Of a stretch of DNA of 64,000 nt, positions 26,320 through 35,098 are shown one piece after another. The notes under the pieces were generated by a model. That model did no database searches, was not told where the DNA came from, and saw only the letters and a program-made list of their open reading frames with translations. Origin of the DNA: Mycetohabitans sp. B8 (GTDB lineage: Bacteria; Pseudomonadota; Gammaproteobacteria; Burkholderiales; Burkholderiaceae); assembly GCF_021991875.1 (NCBI RefSeq), contig NZ_JAHLKR010000018.1:186001-250000 (forward strand), given 5' to 3'. The translations under genes and the position numbers were made by a program. Numbering within the stretch: position 1 is the stretch's first letter; each line of letters opens with the position of its first letter.

Positions 26320-26567
26320 GCGGATTGCACGTCGCGCTGCAATTGCGAGACGGCCTCAGCCAGTGAATCGATGCTCTGGAACAGATGGCGATTCAGCATG
26401 CGGTCGGGAATTTCGATGTTGAAGTGCTTTTCAATCGCAAGCATTAATTGAATCGTATTCAGCGACGACAAACCTGCTTCGTAGAGGTCATCACTGTCGG
26501 AAAGACGGTCAACGGATAATTCCAGATGAGCGACTTCCTGGATAATCTGTCTTAATTCATTTTTCAT
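26316..26567 (-). CDS. Stand-alone acyl/aminoacyl carrier protein
   Basis: 83 residues from ATG 26567 with GGAG upstream (CCGGAGCATCCG-ATG). Four-helix carrier fold; the phosphopantetheine site lies in 'DDLYEAGLSSLNTIQLMLAI' (Ser35 of G-L-S-S-L). The double-Ser variant in place of the usual D-S-L is as recalled for carrier proteins paired with class-II-like amino acid ligases. It is first in the operon of six overlapping genes and the probable acceptor of the ligase two genes downstream. The Sfp-type transferase at 52.8 kb could convert it to the holo form. Confidence 0.88.
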   Translation of the reverse strand: MKNELRQIIQEVAHLELSVDRLSDSDDLYEAGLSSLNTIQLMLAIEKHFNIEIPDRMLNRHLFQSIDSLAEAVSQLQRDVQSA

Positions 26568-27104
26568 CGGATGCTCCGGTATCAATCATTTTCTGGCTCG
26601 GGTGGTTCAAATCCCGGCGGCGGCACTCCCCGTGCGCGAAGCTAGTAGACCAGTCCGTACTTGCGAGATCTGTGCGGCACCCGACAAAACGCCGGTGCTT
26701 CCACCAGCGCGAAGAAAGTGCGTGACAAACGCCGTGCCTGCCGCGCAAAGAAGCACCGTGCAACGCGATTTGGATGCACTGCACACCACGGTGGAGCGCC
26801 CATCGGCGGCTTTGAACAATAAAAAACGGTGGCAGCAGGTGCAATGGGTGGAAAAGAGACGGTATATCGACTTAATGGTGTGAATAGTGAAGCGGGCGGG
26901 AAAGTCCGCTCGAGCGCGGGTTATTGTTGGGTGATGATTGCGGCGTTCGACAGGAGTATTGAGCGTAGTATTGACGGGTGCGGCGTATGCCGGCGCAGCA
27001 CGTGCCTCGTCATGGTCCCGCAGCCTAGCCTGAGGACAGCACATGGGGGCGATACCGGTAAGCCGTAGACGCATATCACGGCCAGGTTTAGCGCAAGCGA
27101 GCGT

Positions 27105-27175
27105 ATAGATGACCGTGGCCACGGCATTGGCCGTGTCATGGAAGCCGTTGCCAACCGCGAAGCCAGCGCGATCGT
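27105..27175 (-). pseudogene. PiT-type phosphate transporter fragment
   Basis: One frame reads 'VGNGFHDTANAVATVIYT', the diagnostic first signature of PiT inorganic phosphate transporters. The surrounding frames give no further transporter sequence on either side, so only a short relic remains. The rest of 26568-27263 holds no gene I can support. Confidence 0.45.
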
Positions 27176-27263
27176 CGATCGTGCAGTGCTTGGATGTCGG
27201 AATCGTGACACCCGCCGCCTGGCCTGGCTTGCCGCGCAGACGGCGGGATGCGAGCGGGATGGA

Positions 27264-27443
27264 TTACCCGGCTTGCCCGCCACCGGTGGCGCGACGCTGA
27301 AGTGGCTTGCACGACAGCCGGCTGCGTAATGCGTCGCGCACCGCCGGCGTCGCGCTGGGCGTGAGCTCGAACGCGTACGCGATGCCATGCAATGACATCA
27401 GCACGGCCAACAAGATGGCCAACGGACGAAACAGGTTACGCAT
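27264..27443 (-). CDS. Small exported hypothetical protein
   Basis: 59 residues from ATG 27443: 'MRNLFRPLAILLAVLMSLHG', then 'IAYA' and a short hydrophilic tail with one Cys. The N-terminus is a textbook Sec signal peptide with a cleavage site near AYA-FE. No strong ribosome-binding site, and the mature part is only about 35 residues, so this may be the truncated start of a larger exported protein whose remainder has decayed. Function unknown. Confidence 0.35.
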   Translation of the reverse strand: MRNLFRPLAILLAVLMSLHGIAYAFELTPSATPAVRDALRSRLSCKPLQRRATGGGQAG

Positions 27444-27631
27444 GCTTGCAGCTTACGGGCTGGACAAACTTCGGCCTGTACGCCAAGCCACAATGCAGCA
27501 TGCTGCGATGCTTGCGTGCGGTATTACCTGGGCTGCGTCGCTGGTCGTCACGCGCGGGGCGCTGATCGTTGCGCAGTGTTTTGCAGTGTTGGCCGCCGCT
27601 GCGGCGCCGATGGCTCCGTGTCGTCCCGCCG

Positions 27632-29386
27632 TTATGCTTGAATGGGCGACGGCTCCTGCCGGCGCTGTGTATCGTGCGGCTGCCGCCTGCCGAAGTCGCC
27701 GAGCAGGTGTGGCGGCGTGGCCGCACACGAGATTTTGTGAACGAATTGGTAGCGCAGTGCGTGGTAGCTGGCACTCGGATCGTCGAATGTTGCCTTCATC
27801 CGCTGCAATTCTTCATCCCGATAGGCTTGCAGCGGTTTGCGCCGTTCGTCCATGCTTCGCACGCGTGCCTTGATGTTCAGGTACGTTGAGAACCGTTCGT
27901 CTTGCGCGATCGCCTGGCAATGGCGCACCAGTAAAGCATGATATTCGCTCCAATCCTCTGGCAGCACGTGGTCGACGAGGTTCATGCCCAGCGCTTCATC
28001 CGCCATCACCGGCAAGCGTGCGTCGACTAGGGCCTTTGCTCGCTCGGCGCCGGTGCGACGCGGCAATAGATAAGTCCAGTACTCGGAGCCGTACAAGCCC
28101 ATCGTTTGGTAGTGTGGATTGAGCACGACGCCGCGGCGGGCCAGCACGAAGTCGCATGCCAGCGGCATGATGGCGCCGCCGGCGCCGGCGTTGTTGCGCA
28201 GCGCGGCGATCGTGATCTTGCGTTCGGTGAGCAGGATGGTGCGCACCAAGTCGTTTATCGCATGGATGTTACGCCACGACTCGCCGGCTGGGTCCGGCGA
28301 GGCCTCGATGCAATGCAAATGGATGCCGTTGCTCCAAAAATCGTCGCCACCCATCAATACAATCACGCGCACGTCGTGGCGCCGACTGAGCGTGTCAAGC
28401 GCATGAGTCAGACGCGTGCATTGGCTGGTGCTCATCGCGCCGTTGTGGAAGTCGAATTCGACGTATGCCACCCGATGTTCGACGTGGATGCGGATATCCT
28501 CGATGGCAGGCGAATCTAGGTCGGGCAACTGCTCGAGCCAGGCTGCGTTGCCGAACGCGGCGTGCAGCGCTAGCATCGCCGGAAGCTTGATGCCGGAGCC
28601 TGGGCCGCGGCTTCCCGCCTTCATCTGCTTGATCCATACGGCACCGTCCCGCGTGGCGCGGCACACCGCGCCGTACCGCTGACCTAGCCATGCGCCCGGC
28701 GTGGCATTATGGGCGATGTCCCTATCTGCCACCGCACCGAACAGATACACCGGCTGGCCATGGATCTCGTCCCGCACGCCGGGGAAGCCGTCGGCCGCAT
28801 GAATGCGGTTGATAATCGTATCGGTGCTGTCCGTGCTCCAATCAATGCGGCGTGCATCCTGTCGCATCAGCACGTGGGGACGGCCCTTGACCGACGGGCG
28901 AGCGTAGTCTTGCGGACGCGGTCGGAACCTTGGATCCGCAAAATCGGCCAAAGCCTGCCGGATAAGCTTCACCGCGCCGGGTATGACATCACGTCGATAG
29001 ATGCTGCCTTTGCTGGCCGTGCGCATCGCAAACCGGTGCGTTCCCCACACATCGCCGCCGTCCATTTCGGCGTTGGCTTGCAGCAGGGTAACGCCCCATT
29101 CGGATTGCCGGTGAGTAATTGCCCAATCCAATGCGCACGGTCCCCGATCGCCCTCGATGCCCGGGTGGACGACCAGGCACGGCCACGCGCGCCATACCGT
29201 GTCGGGAATGCGATGCTTCAAGAATGGACAGATGATCAAAGCCGGATCGACCTGTGCGGCGCGAGCCAGCATCGTGTCTGGGTCCGGCGACAATTCAATG
29301 CAGACGCGATGCTCCAGTGCAATGAGTTCACGATGAACACGCTGGACCATGCCGTTATAGGCTGAGGCAAACAGCAGAATATCCAA
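27632..29386 (-). CDS. HypX/HoxX-like formyltransferase-enoyl-CoA hydratase fusion
   Basis: About 584 residues. N-terminal formyl-tetrahydrofolate-dependent transferase domain ('DILLFASAYNGMVQRVHREL', 'VVHPGIEGDRGPCALDWAIT'), then a formyltransferase C-domain, then a crotonase/enoyl-CoA hydratase domain ('ALRNNAGAGGAIMPLACDFV', 'LNPHYQTMGLYGSEYWTYLL'). HypX makes formyl-CoA from 10-formyl-THF and releases CO for [NiFe]-hydrogenase maturation. No hydrogenase or other hyp gene is in the window, so it may serve another formyl or CO transfer here. The preferred start is TTG 29386, preceded by GGGGGA; the frame is open to 29419. It lies upstream of, and on the same strand as, the aminoacyl-carrier operon, separated by about 1 kb of decayed sequence. 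Confidence 0.8.
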   Translation of the reverse strand: MDILLFASAYNGMVQRVHRELIALEHRVCIELSPDPDTMLARAAQVDPALIICPFLKHRIPDTVWRAWPCLVVHPGIEGDRGPCALDWAITHRQSEWGVTLLQANAEMDGGDVWGTHRFAMRTASKGSIYRRDVIPGAVKLIRQALADFADPRFRPRPQDYARPSVKGRPHVLMRQDARRIDWSTDSTDTIINRIHAADGFPGVRDEIHGQPVYLFGAVADRDIAHNATPGAWLGQRYGAVCRATRDGAVWIKQMKAGSRGPGSGIKLPAMLALHAAFGNAAWLEQLPDLDSPAIEDIRIHVEHRVAYVEFDFHNGAMSTSQCTRLTHALDTLSRRHDVRVIVLMGGDDFWSNGIHLHCIEASPDPAGESWRNIHAINDLVRTILLTERKITIAALRNNAGAGGAIMPLACDFVLARRGVVLNPHYQTMGLYGSEYWTYLLPRRTGAERAKALVDARLPVMADEALGMNLVDHVLPEDWSEYHALLVRHCQAIAQDERFSTYLNIKARVRSMDERRKPLQAYRDEELQRMKATFDDPSASYHALRYQFVHKISCAATPPHLLGDFGRRQPHDTQRRQEPSPIQA

Positions 29387-30035
29387 GCGTCCCCCAGTTG
29401 ATGTTGCGATATCGAGCAATCAGAAACGCGAATACAACGTCAAGCGTAGCAATCCCACCTCGCGCGACGACGGGGATGCCGAAGAAAGCGACTGGAATGC
29501 GAACGGATGGGCGTTGAAACGGCGTTGTGTGGCGCCTGAACAAATAAAAGATCCGCTTTCGGAATTATCGACCGGCAATGCTCGGATGTCCGGAAAAATA
29601 TGCCGGGCCAAGCTCAACTGAACTGCCGAAACCTCAGTGCAATGGATGTGGAGCAGGCACACCATGCCGACTACCGTGATGTCGCGGTAAATTAGTCAGT
29701 ATCGCCTGATGATTTAGCAATCCAAAATAGACTAACCCAATTTGTACTATACCAATAAAATCGGCGTGCGTGACTTCATTAGTTCACATATTTCGCCCAA
29801 ATCGTTATATAAGCAACGATTGTTTCCTTATTGATCTTTACTTGGCGCTTCGCGCATGATACGTTTCGCGCCTCAATACTTTCAATTGCATTACATGCAG
29901 TTCAGCCAGCAAATGAGTTGACGTGCACACCGGTGCCGAGGCAGCTATTGCTCCGCGTCTAACATTTAATCGAAGACCATTGGTCTTTTTTAAAGGTTAT
30001 CCGATTCGTCGGAGGGCTGCTTTTATCCACTTAAA
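29387..30035. other. AT-rich divergent intergenic region
   Basis: About 650 bp between the divergently transcribed hypX-like gene and the S10-like gene, AT-rich from 29690 to 30035. A minus-strand frame at 29420-29665 is open but lacks a ribosome-binding site and recognisable features. GGAGG at 30011-30015 is too far from the ATG at 30036 to serve it well. The region probably holds promoters in both directions. Confidence 0.4.
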
Positions 30036-31907
30036 ATGGTGACCATCATGAAAATGAAATTAAATAAATGTCTTAGCCGGTTGATTAAGCCAGGCCGCGT
30101 ATCCTCCCGCGCCATGGCGATCGCTGTTATGCTGTCTATGAATGCGTGTGGCGGAGGGGGCGGCGAGTCCGGTGTCGGCGACGCCATGGTTGCCGGTCAA
30201 TCCGAGACGTGGACCGCGACCGCCCATGCTTCGGTGCTGTCCAAGAAGCCGGTTTTAGTGCCGCCCAAAAAGCCGGTTTCGGCGCTGTTTGAGGAGCCGG
30301 TTGCAGTGCCGTCTGAAAAACCGGTTTCGACGCCGTACGTGGAGCCCGTCACGACATATCATCCAATGCAGCACGGTGACGAAACACTGGCTTTAGCGGC
30401 CACCGCCGGCATGGTTCCTGTGGAGGGCGCATCCGAAGACGCCCGGATCGTCTACGTAGCCTATACCCAACGCGATGCGGAGCCCTCGTCCCGTCCCATC
30501 ACATTCTTTCTTGGTGACAGCGTTCGAGATGATCCGCTGCGTTCCGCCGGCTATCTGTTACTGGCGTCGGTCGGTCCTATCGTCGGGGGCCTTTCGGGCC
30601 AAGAAAATTGGGATCGATATGACAACCTTTCTACGTTGCTCGACACGTCCGATCTGGTTTTTGTCCATCCCATCGAATCGGGCTCTCATGGGGATTTTTG
30701 GGGCAACCTTCATGCGGGTAGGGCGGCAATGCGTTTCATCGATACCTACCTAGATACGAATCACAGGCGTGGCTCGCCCGTGTACCTTGTTACCCACGGT
30801 GCACGCGTGGCCGGTCATGCGCTCGATTTATTGAAGACAAGGCCTCACGGGTTCGCCGGCATGGCATTTATCTCGCCTGTTTTGGGGCCAGATGGGCGTG
30901 CCGAACATCGGGAACCGCCTGCCGAGATATCCTGGGAACTAGGCGTGCAATGGCTTGTACATTTGGACGGCGACCTTGACTTTGACGTCGCGCGTTATTT
31001 GTCTGCCGAGTTCGATCGCCTCAGGCAACCGCCGTACGGTGGTGCCGGCGATGTCCAGCGTTACGCCCATGAACCGTTCTTCGTCCAAGGTAGTGAGGCA
31101 CCGCCATGGTCGGCAAACCGGCTGGTCGATGCGTTGCCGGTAGCCGACGCGCCTCGTCTATTCATCGCCTACGGTTCGGACGTCCAGAAACAGGCGTTTT
31201 CGTCTGAACTGAGTAGCCTGAATGCGCATCCCGCACAGGCCAATCGGATCAAGGTGGAAAGCTATCGCGGTTTTCCGGAAGGTGATTCACGGCGAGACTT
31301 GTTTTATTTGGACGAAGTATCGCGGATGCGACTCCGAATAGGCCTCCAGTGGCTTTATGCGTCGCGTGACGAGGCGTCGGTTGACGATTTGTCACACAAC
31401 GAGAAGCCAAGTCGAACGACCGAGCGATCCGATGCATTGCCGCAAGAACGCGATGGCGGCCTGGAGCTGGGCAAGGTAAGTGATACGACGCGCGACCCAC
31501 TGGCGGACAGCGTACTCGAGCAGCAGGAGAGCGGGATATCAACGCCGCACCAATCGGACCGCGATTGGCTTGACCCGCTAAGCAATCCGTTCTTGGAAGG
31601 TCTGTCAGAGGACGAGTGCCTCGAACGCGCGTGCAAGTTGTCCTCTGCACTGCTGCAGGAAGCCGAAAATTGTTTGCAGACGGGCACGACAAGCGACCCA
31701 AAAAGACGACAGTCGACCGACAGTGTTTTTGCGCAGGACGACGGCGCGTCCAATTTGTTGCGGACCAGCGTATCGGAGTCGACGGCGTGCGCTCAAGGCG
31801 ATACGCGCAGACGGGGCTCACGGCTAACGCCGATTCGTGTCGTGCCAGAAGCCACATCGTCGCTTTGGCATAACCTACCGACGCCGCCAGCCTCGCCCGA
31901 GAAATAA
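30036..31907 (+). CDS. Exported serine-carboxypeptidase-like (S10) protein lacking the catalytic serine
   Basis: 623 residues. A signal segment ends in 'AVMLSMNACGGGGGESG', an atypical lipobox-like sequence (Cys38). A degenerate repeat tract with KPV/EPV units follows (residues 70-107), then an S10-type domain: 'SRPITFFLGDSVRDDPLRSA', 'LLDTSDLVFVHPIESGSHGD' and 'GSPVYLVTHGARVAGHALDL'. In true S10 enzymes the last segment is YL.GESYG; here the nucleophile elbow reads THGAR (253-257) and the Ser is gone. The 'GGPG' oxyanion motif is also absent. A Ser/Asp-rich ~200-residue tail follows. Most likely a non-catalytic surface or secreted pseudo-enzyme. The start is uncertain (ATGs at 30036, 30048 and 30054). 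Confidence 0.6.
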   Translation: MVTIMKMKLNKCLSRLIKPGRVSSRAMAIAVMLSMNACGGGGGESGVGDAMVAGQSETWTATAHASVLSKKPVLVPPKKPVSALFEEPVAVPSEKPVSTPYVEPVTTYHPMQHGDETLALAATAGMVPVEGASEDARIVYVAYTQRDAEPSSRPITFFLGDSVRDDPLRSAGYLLLASVGPIVGGLSGQENWDRYDNLSTLLDTSDLVFVHPIESGSHGDFWGNLHAGRAAMRFIDTYLDTNHRRGSPVYLVTHGARVAGHALDLLKTRPHGFAGMAFISPVLGPDGRAEHREPPAEISWELGVQWLVHLDGDLDFDVARYLSAEFDRLRQPPYGGAGDVQRYAHEPFFVQGSEAPPWSANRLVDALPVADAPRLFIAYGSDVQKQAFSSELSSLNAHPAQANRIKVESYRGFPEGDSRRDLFYLDEVSRMRLRIGLQWLYASRDEASVDDLSHNEKPSRTTERSDALPQERDGGLELGKVSDTTRDPLADSVLEQQESGISTPHQSDRDWLDPLSNPFLEGLSEDECLERACKLSSALLQEAENCLQTGTTSDPKRRQSTDSVFAQDDGASNLLRTSVSESTACAQGDTRRRGSRLTPIRVVPEATSSLWHNLPTPPASPEK

Positions 31908-32141
31908 CCGCCCAACGGCGTGCGTAGGCAGCGTGCGCAGGAACGCGCACGCTGCCATACAGCGAAGCGCTGGCGACACGCCCCCATGCCACTGGCGGCC
32001 GGTAAACCGGCCGGGATTCAACCCAAGCCTGCTCGTGGGGGGGAACCCGCTGTCGAGCCAGGCTTCAAGGCATCAGCCGCTGCGGCTTCCGTCGCCGTTG
32101 CATCGGGGCGGCCAACGCGCGCGCGCCGCGTATGGCGCGCG

Positions 32142-32501
32142 TTACAGCGGCGTCGACACGCATTCGGGCAGCGTCTCGGCGCTCGCCGACACGCGCGAGC
32201 GACGGGTAAGCGGTCGCGTCGAACTAGGGTCGGTGCGCAGGCTGGGCTCGAACTGGATATCCTGCGTTTCGTCGAGCAACTGTTGCAGCGACGCGAGATC
32301 CACGACCGTGTCGGCCCGTCGGCAGCCGCGCCATGCCCGTCGTCGTTCGTGCAGGATCCGATAGGAGCGTTGGTTCAGCGCGGAAAACTGTGCGATATCG
32401 TCGCCCGACAGGTGCGACGCGATTGGCTGGATCACCTCCGGCGGCAGGTCGTCATAGGTGGTCCGGCTGGTCCGCTCGTGCCTGTGCCGCGGCTTGTGTG
32501 C
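32142..32501 (-). pseudogene. F-box-like protein fragment directly behind arnT
   Basis: Immediately after the arnT stop (32502-32504), in the same frame, the minus strand encodes 'RTTYDDLPPEVIQPIASHLS' and 'GDDIAQFSALNQRSYRIL', closely parallel to the F-box segment of the full protein at 42.6-44 kb ('TTYHDLPPELIARIGKYLP'). About 90 more residues follow before the stop at 32142. There is no ATG between the arnT stop and the motif; the first possible start is a GTG at 32435 inside the motif. The 5' end has evidently been lost by a rearrangement that joined it to arnT. Confidence 0.65.
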
Positions 32502-34331
32502 CTACGAGCGCGTGTCGTCGCGCACGAACATGCGCAGGCGCTCATGCGTATCGCCTTGGCGGGCGCCTTGCCACACGCGCTTCCAGCCGTCGTAACCTGT
32601 GTCCTGCATCGACATGTCATCCTGCACGATCAGCCAGCGGCAGGCGCTCGATGTGGCCATGTCGGGCGGCACGGGCTGATGCACGATGCCGGTCACGTAT
32701 TCGAGCATCGGCGCTTCCGATTCGCCGAGGCCAATGCTGGCCATGCAGTCGCCGCTGCGCCAGTTGGCATGGAGCGACGCGGCCAGTTGCTCGAACACCG
32801 GCGTATAGCTCTTTGCGCGGTCCAGCCACGGCAGCAGCAGCGTGAAGACAAGCCCCCAGGCAAGCGTCACGCCGGCGCACCAAACAAATGGCGCCTGGGC
32901 GGGTCCGAGCCGTCGTGCATATCGGCATGCGGCGAACCAGGCGATGCACAATGCAAGGGCCAGCGCCACCGCTGGCGGCTGGAACGGAACCACGTAGTCC
33001 AGCGGCAGCCACTTTTGCAACCACCGGGCGGCGCCGTGCGCCGCGATCGGTCGCATCATCACCGCCCAAACGAACCAAGCCAACGCGCCGAACGCGGTAA
33101 ACAGCACGAGGCTCAGCGCGCTCCATCCGCGTCGCAGCGCAGCGGGCAATTGGGTCACGCCATCCGCGCCGAGCACGGCGAGTGGGGCCACGAACGGCAA
33201 CAGATACAGCACCCGTGCGGTCGCCGACAGGCTCAGCAGTCCGATGCCGAACACGCAGAAAATGAGCGCAATGCCGGTCGCCGGCTCAGTGATCTTGCGC
33301 CAGCCGCCGCGCGCGAGCGCATACAGAGCCAGCGGACCACTCGGAATCGCGCCGATCAGCAGCGCGCGCAGCACCACCGCATGATCGTTGTCGGAGCCCA
33401 GCCGATCCACCGAAAAACCTAGAAAGCGGCCCACGTTGTTGTCCCAGAACCAGTCGACAAACAGCTCAGGCGAGCGATGGGCGAGCAGTGCCGGCCAGAC
33501 GAGAAAAAACGGCATGCTGAGCCCCACCGCGACCACGACCGCCGCGCCGTAGCGGCGCGAGCGGCACGCGGGCATGAGCGCCGGTAACGCGGTGGCGGTC
33601 AGCGCCAGCACGCCGGGGATGAACAATCCCTTGGTCATCTGCGCGATGCCGGTGCCGACGCCGAACCATGCCACGTCGGCGAGCGTTGCGCCGTGACCGG
33701 CCTGCATGCGCAGCACGATCCGGTACAAGCCGTACAGTGCGCAGACGGTCCCGGTCACCAGTGCGACGTCCGTGAACAGGTCGTGTGCGTGCTTGACCAT
33801 GATCAAGGTGCCGCTAAACAGCGATAGTGTGATAAGCGTCGCTTGCCATGGATCACGGCACTCATGCGCCGCCGCGCCGCCGGTATGACCCTTGTCGCGC
33901 GCGCACAGGCGGCTCCACGCCGCCAACACCAGCAGCGTGACGGCGCCGCATAGCACCGTCGTGAGCCGGGCGCCGTCGTGCAGCGGCAACCATCGCGACA
34001 GGCTCCCGGCTATTAGCGCCGCGACCCAGTAGTACAGCGGTGGCTTCTCCATGAACGGCTGCCCGGCGTTGATGGGGACGATCCAGTCCTTGCCGTGCAG
34101 GAACGATTGAATCACGCCGAATGAATAGGTCTCGTCTTGCTTCCACGGCGCGTGGCCGAGTATGCCGGGCAGCAGGTACAGCAGGGCGGCGAGCACGATA
34201 AACGCGGTGCGGCGCGGCGAGCGGTGCGGCGCGGTCCATGGGCCGGTGGCCGACAGCGCATCCGGCGTTGGCGCGCCTGGATGCGCGCCGAGAGCCGCCT
34301 GCTGCGGCGTGCGAGTGTGTTTGAACTTCAT
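32502..34331 (-). CDS. ArnT-like GT83 family lipid-A-type glycosyltransferase
   Basis: 609 residues with about 12 membrane segments. Family marks are 'WKQDETYSFGVIQSF' near the N-terminus, 'AGQPFMEKPPLYYWVAALIA' (the FxEKPPLxYW motif) and 'FFLVWPALLAHRSPELFVDW'. Members transfer 4-amino-arabinose or another sugar from undecaprenyl phosphate to lipid A or other envelope glycans in the periplasm. The ATG at 34331 (MKFKHT) is preferred; the frame extends to 34475 without a ribosome-binding site. It ends with a ~110-residue soluble domain. No arnBCAD genes are nearby. The frame continues past its stop into an F-box-like fragment. Confidence 0.82.
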   Translation of the reverse strand: MKFKHTRTPQQAALGAHPGAPTPDALSATGPWTAPHRSPRRTAFIVLAALLYLLPGILGHAPWKQDETYSFGVIQSFLHGKDWIVPINAGQPFMEKPPLYYWVAALIAGSLSRWLPLHDGARLTTVLCGAVTLLVLAAWSRLCARDKGHTGGAAAHECRDPWQATLITLSLFSGTLIMVKHAHDLFTDVALVTGTVCALYGLYRIVLRMQAGHGATLADVAWFGVGTGIAQMTKGLFIPGVLALTATALPALMPACRSRRYGAAVVVAVGLSMPFFLVWPALLAHRSPELFVDWFWDNNVGRFLGFSVDRLGSDNDHAVVLRALLIGAIPSGPLALYALARGGWRKITEPATGIALIFCVFGIGLLSLSATARVLYLLPFVAPLAVLGADGVTQLPAALRRGWSALSLVLFTAFGALAWFVWAVMMRPIAAHGAARWLQKWLPLDYVVPFQPPAVALALALCIAWFAACRYARRLGPAQAPFVWCAGVTLAWGLVFTLLLPWLDRAKSYTPVFEQLAASLHANWRSGDCMASIGLGESEAPMLEYVTGIVHQPVPPDMATSSACRWLIVQDDMSMQDTGYDGWKRVWQGARQGDTHERLRMFVRDDTRS

Positions 34332-34525
34332 AAAGCGTTGTGAGATGGCACTGCCGGTTTTGACGTCCAGGTCGAGCGGCGGGAGCGCCGAGCATACAGC
34401 AAGTCGCTCTGCCCGTTGGTCGAATTGCGGTTCGCGCGCCTGTGCGTCGCGGCTTCGGCGTTCGGCGCCGGGCATGGCCAGTCCTCGTGCTGCGACATGG
34501 GGCCGGCTCGACTATAGTGTCGGAC

Positions 34526-34870
34526 ATGAGGATCACAATCATTCAACTGGTCCAGGCACTGGCGACATTGCTACTGTATTTTGCACCGTCGATCGTGGCC
34601 GACCGGCGCCAGCGGCCGGACACGTTGATGCTGGCGCTGTTCAATTTCTGCCTGGGGTGGACGGTTCTCGGATGGCTGCTTGCGCTGCACTGGGCGCTTG
34701 GGCCGGTCACGCGTGCAGTCGATGTCGGCGAGTTGACGGCGCGGCGACGCACGTCAACCATGCGCATGTTGTCGAGCAGCCTGACGCAGCGCGCTCGGCG
34801 CACGGATGCGCGCGACGCCCAGCGGGACGCGGACGTCAAGGCGGCGCGGGCGCGCCGCGGTGAATTCTGA
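34526..34870 (+). CDS. Superinfection-immunity-like small membrane protein
   Basis: 114 residues from ATG 34526. Two membrane helices ('IIQLVQALATLLLYFAPSIV' and 'LMLALFNFCLGWTVLGWLLA') followed by a basic cytoplasmic tail. The 'YFAPSIVA' plus 'FNFCLGWTVLGWLLAL' pattern matches the superinfection-immunity (PF14373-type) family, which includes the phage T4 Imm protein but is widespread on bacterial chromosomes, where its role is unknown. It is divergent from arnT. TATAGT lies 9-14 bases upstream of the ATG and could be a -10 element for a near-leaderless transcript. Confidence 0.65.
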   Translation: MRITIIQLVQALATLLLYFAPSIVADRRQRPDTLMLALFNFCLGWTVLGWLLALHWALGPVTRAVDVGELTARRRTSTMRMLSSSLTQRARRTDARDAQRDADVKAARARRGEF

Positions 34871-34906
34871 ACCGTATGTTTACCGTATGGTTGTCCGAGG
34901 GAAACC

Positions 34907-35098
34907 ATGGCTACGACGCGCAGCGCAAAAAGCACGCTAATAACGACTCGCGGCGACACGTCGGCGGTCTCGCACGAGACCGTCAAGCCGGCGCGGTGCG
35001 TAATGGAGAGACGCCACGGCCGGCCACACCCTCCGGCGCGCAGCCGCTGGAGCCGCACGGCAAGCCGGCGCAGCACCGGGATGGTAGGCGCGCCGTGA
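34907..35098 (+). CDS. Possible small basic protein
   Basis: 63 residues starting 'MATTRSAKSTLITTRGDTSA' with GAGGG five bases before the ATG (GAGGGAAACC-ATG), followed by a very Arg-rich C-terminal half. An overlapping frame (34876-35127) is also open. The first half with its ribosome-binding site looks genuine; the Arg-rich second half may be an out-of-frame read after a frameshift. No family recognised. Confidence 0.3.
   Translation: MATTRSAKSTLITTRGDTSAVSHETVKPARCVMERRHGRPHPPARSRWSRTASRRSTGMVGAP

Noticed and set aside
27307-27873. 188-codon plus-strand frame overlapping the 3' end of the hypX-like gene
   Set aside because: Antisense to the real gene and to the signal-peptide frame; composition typical of a shadow.
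29420-29665. 81-codon minus-strand frame just upstream of the hypX-like gene
   Set aside because: No ribosome-binding site and no recognisable motif; cannot be told from chance in this AT-richer spacer.
31920-33422. 500-codon open frame on the plus strand opposite arnT
   Set aside because: Arg/Ala/His-rich antisense shadow of the strongly supported membrane transferase gene; no start signal or family.
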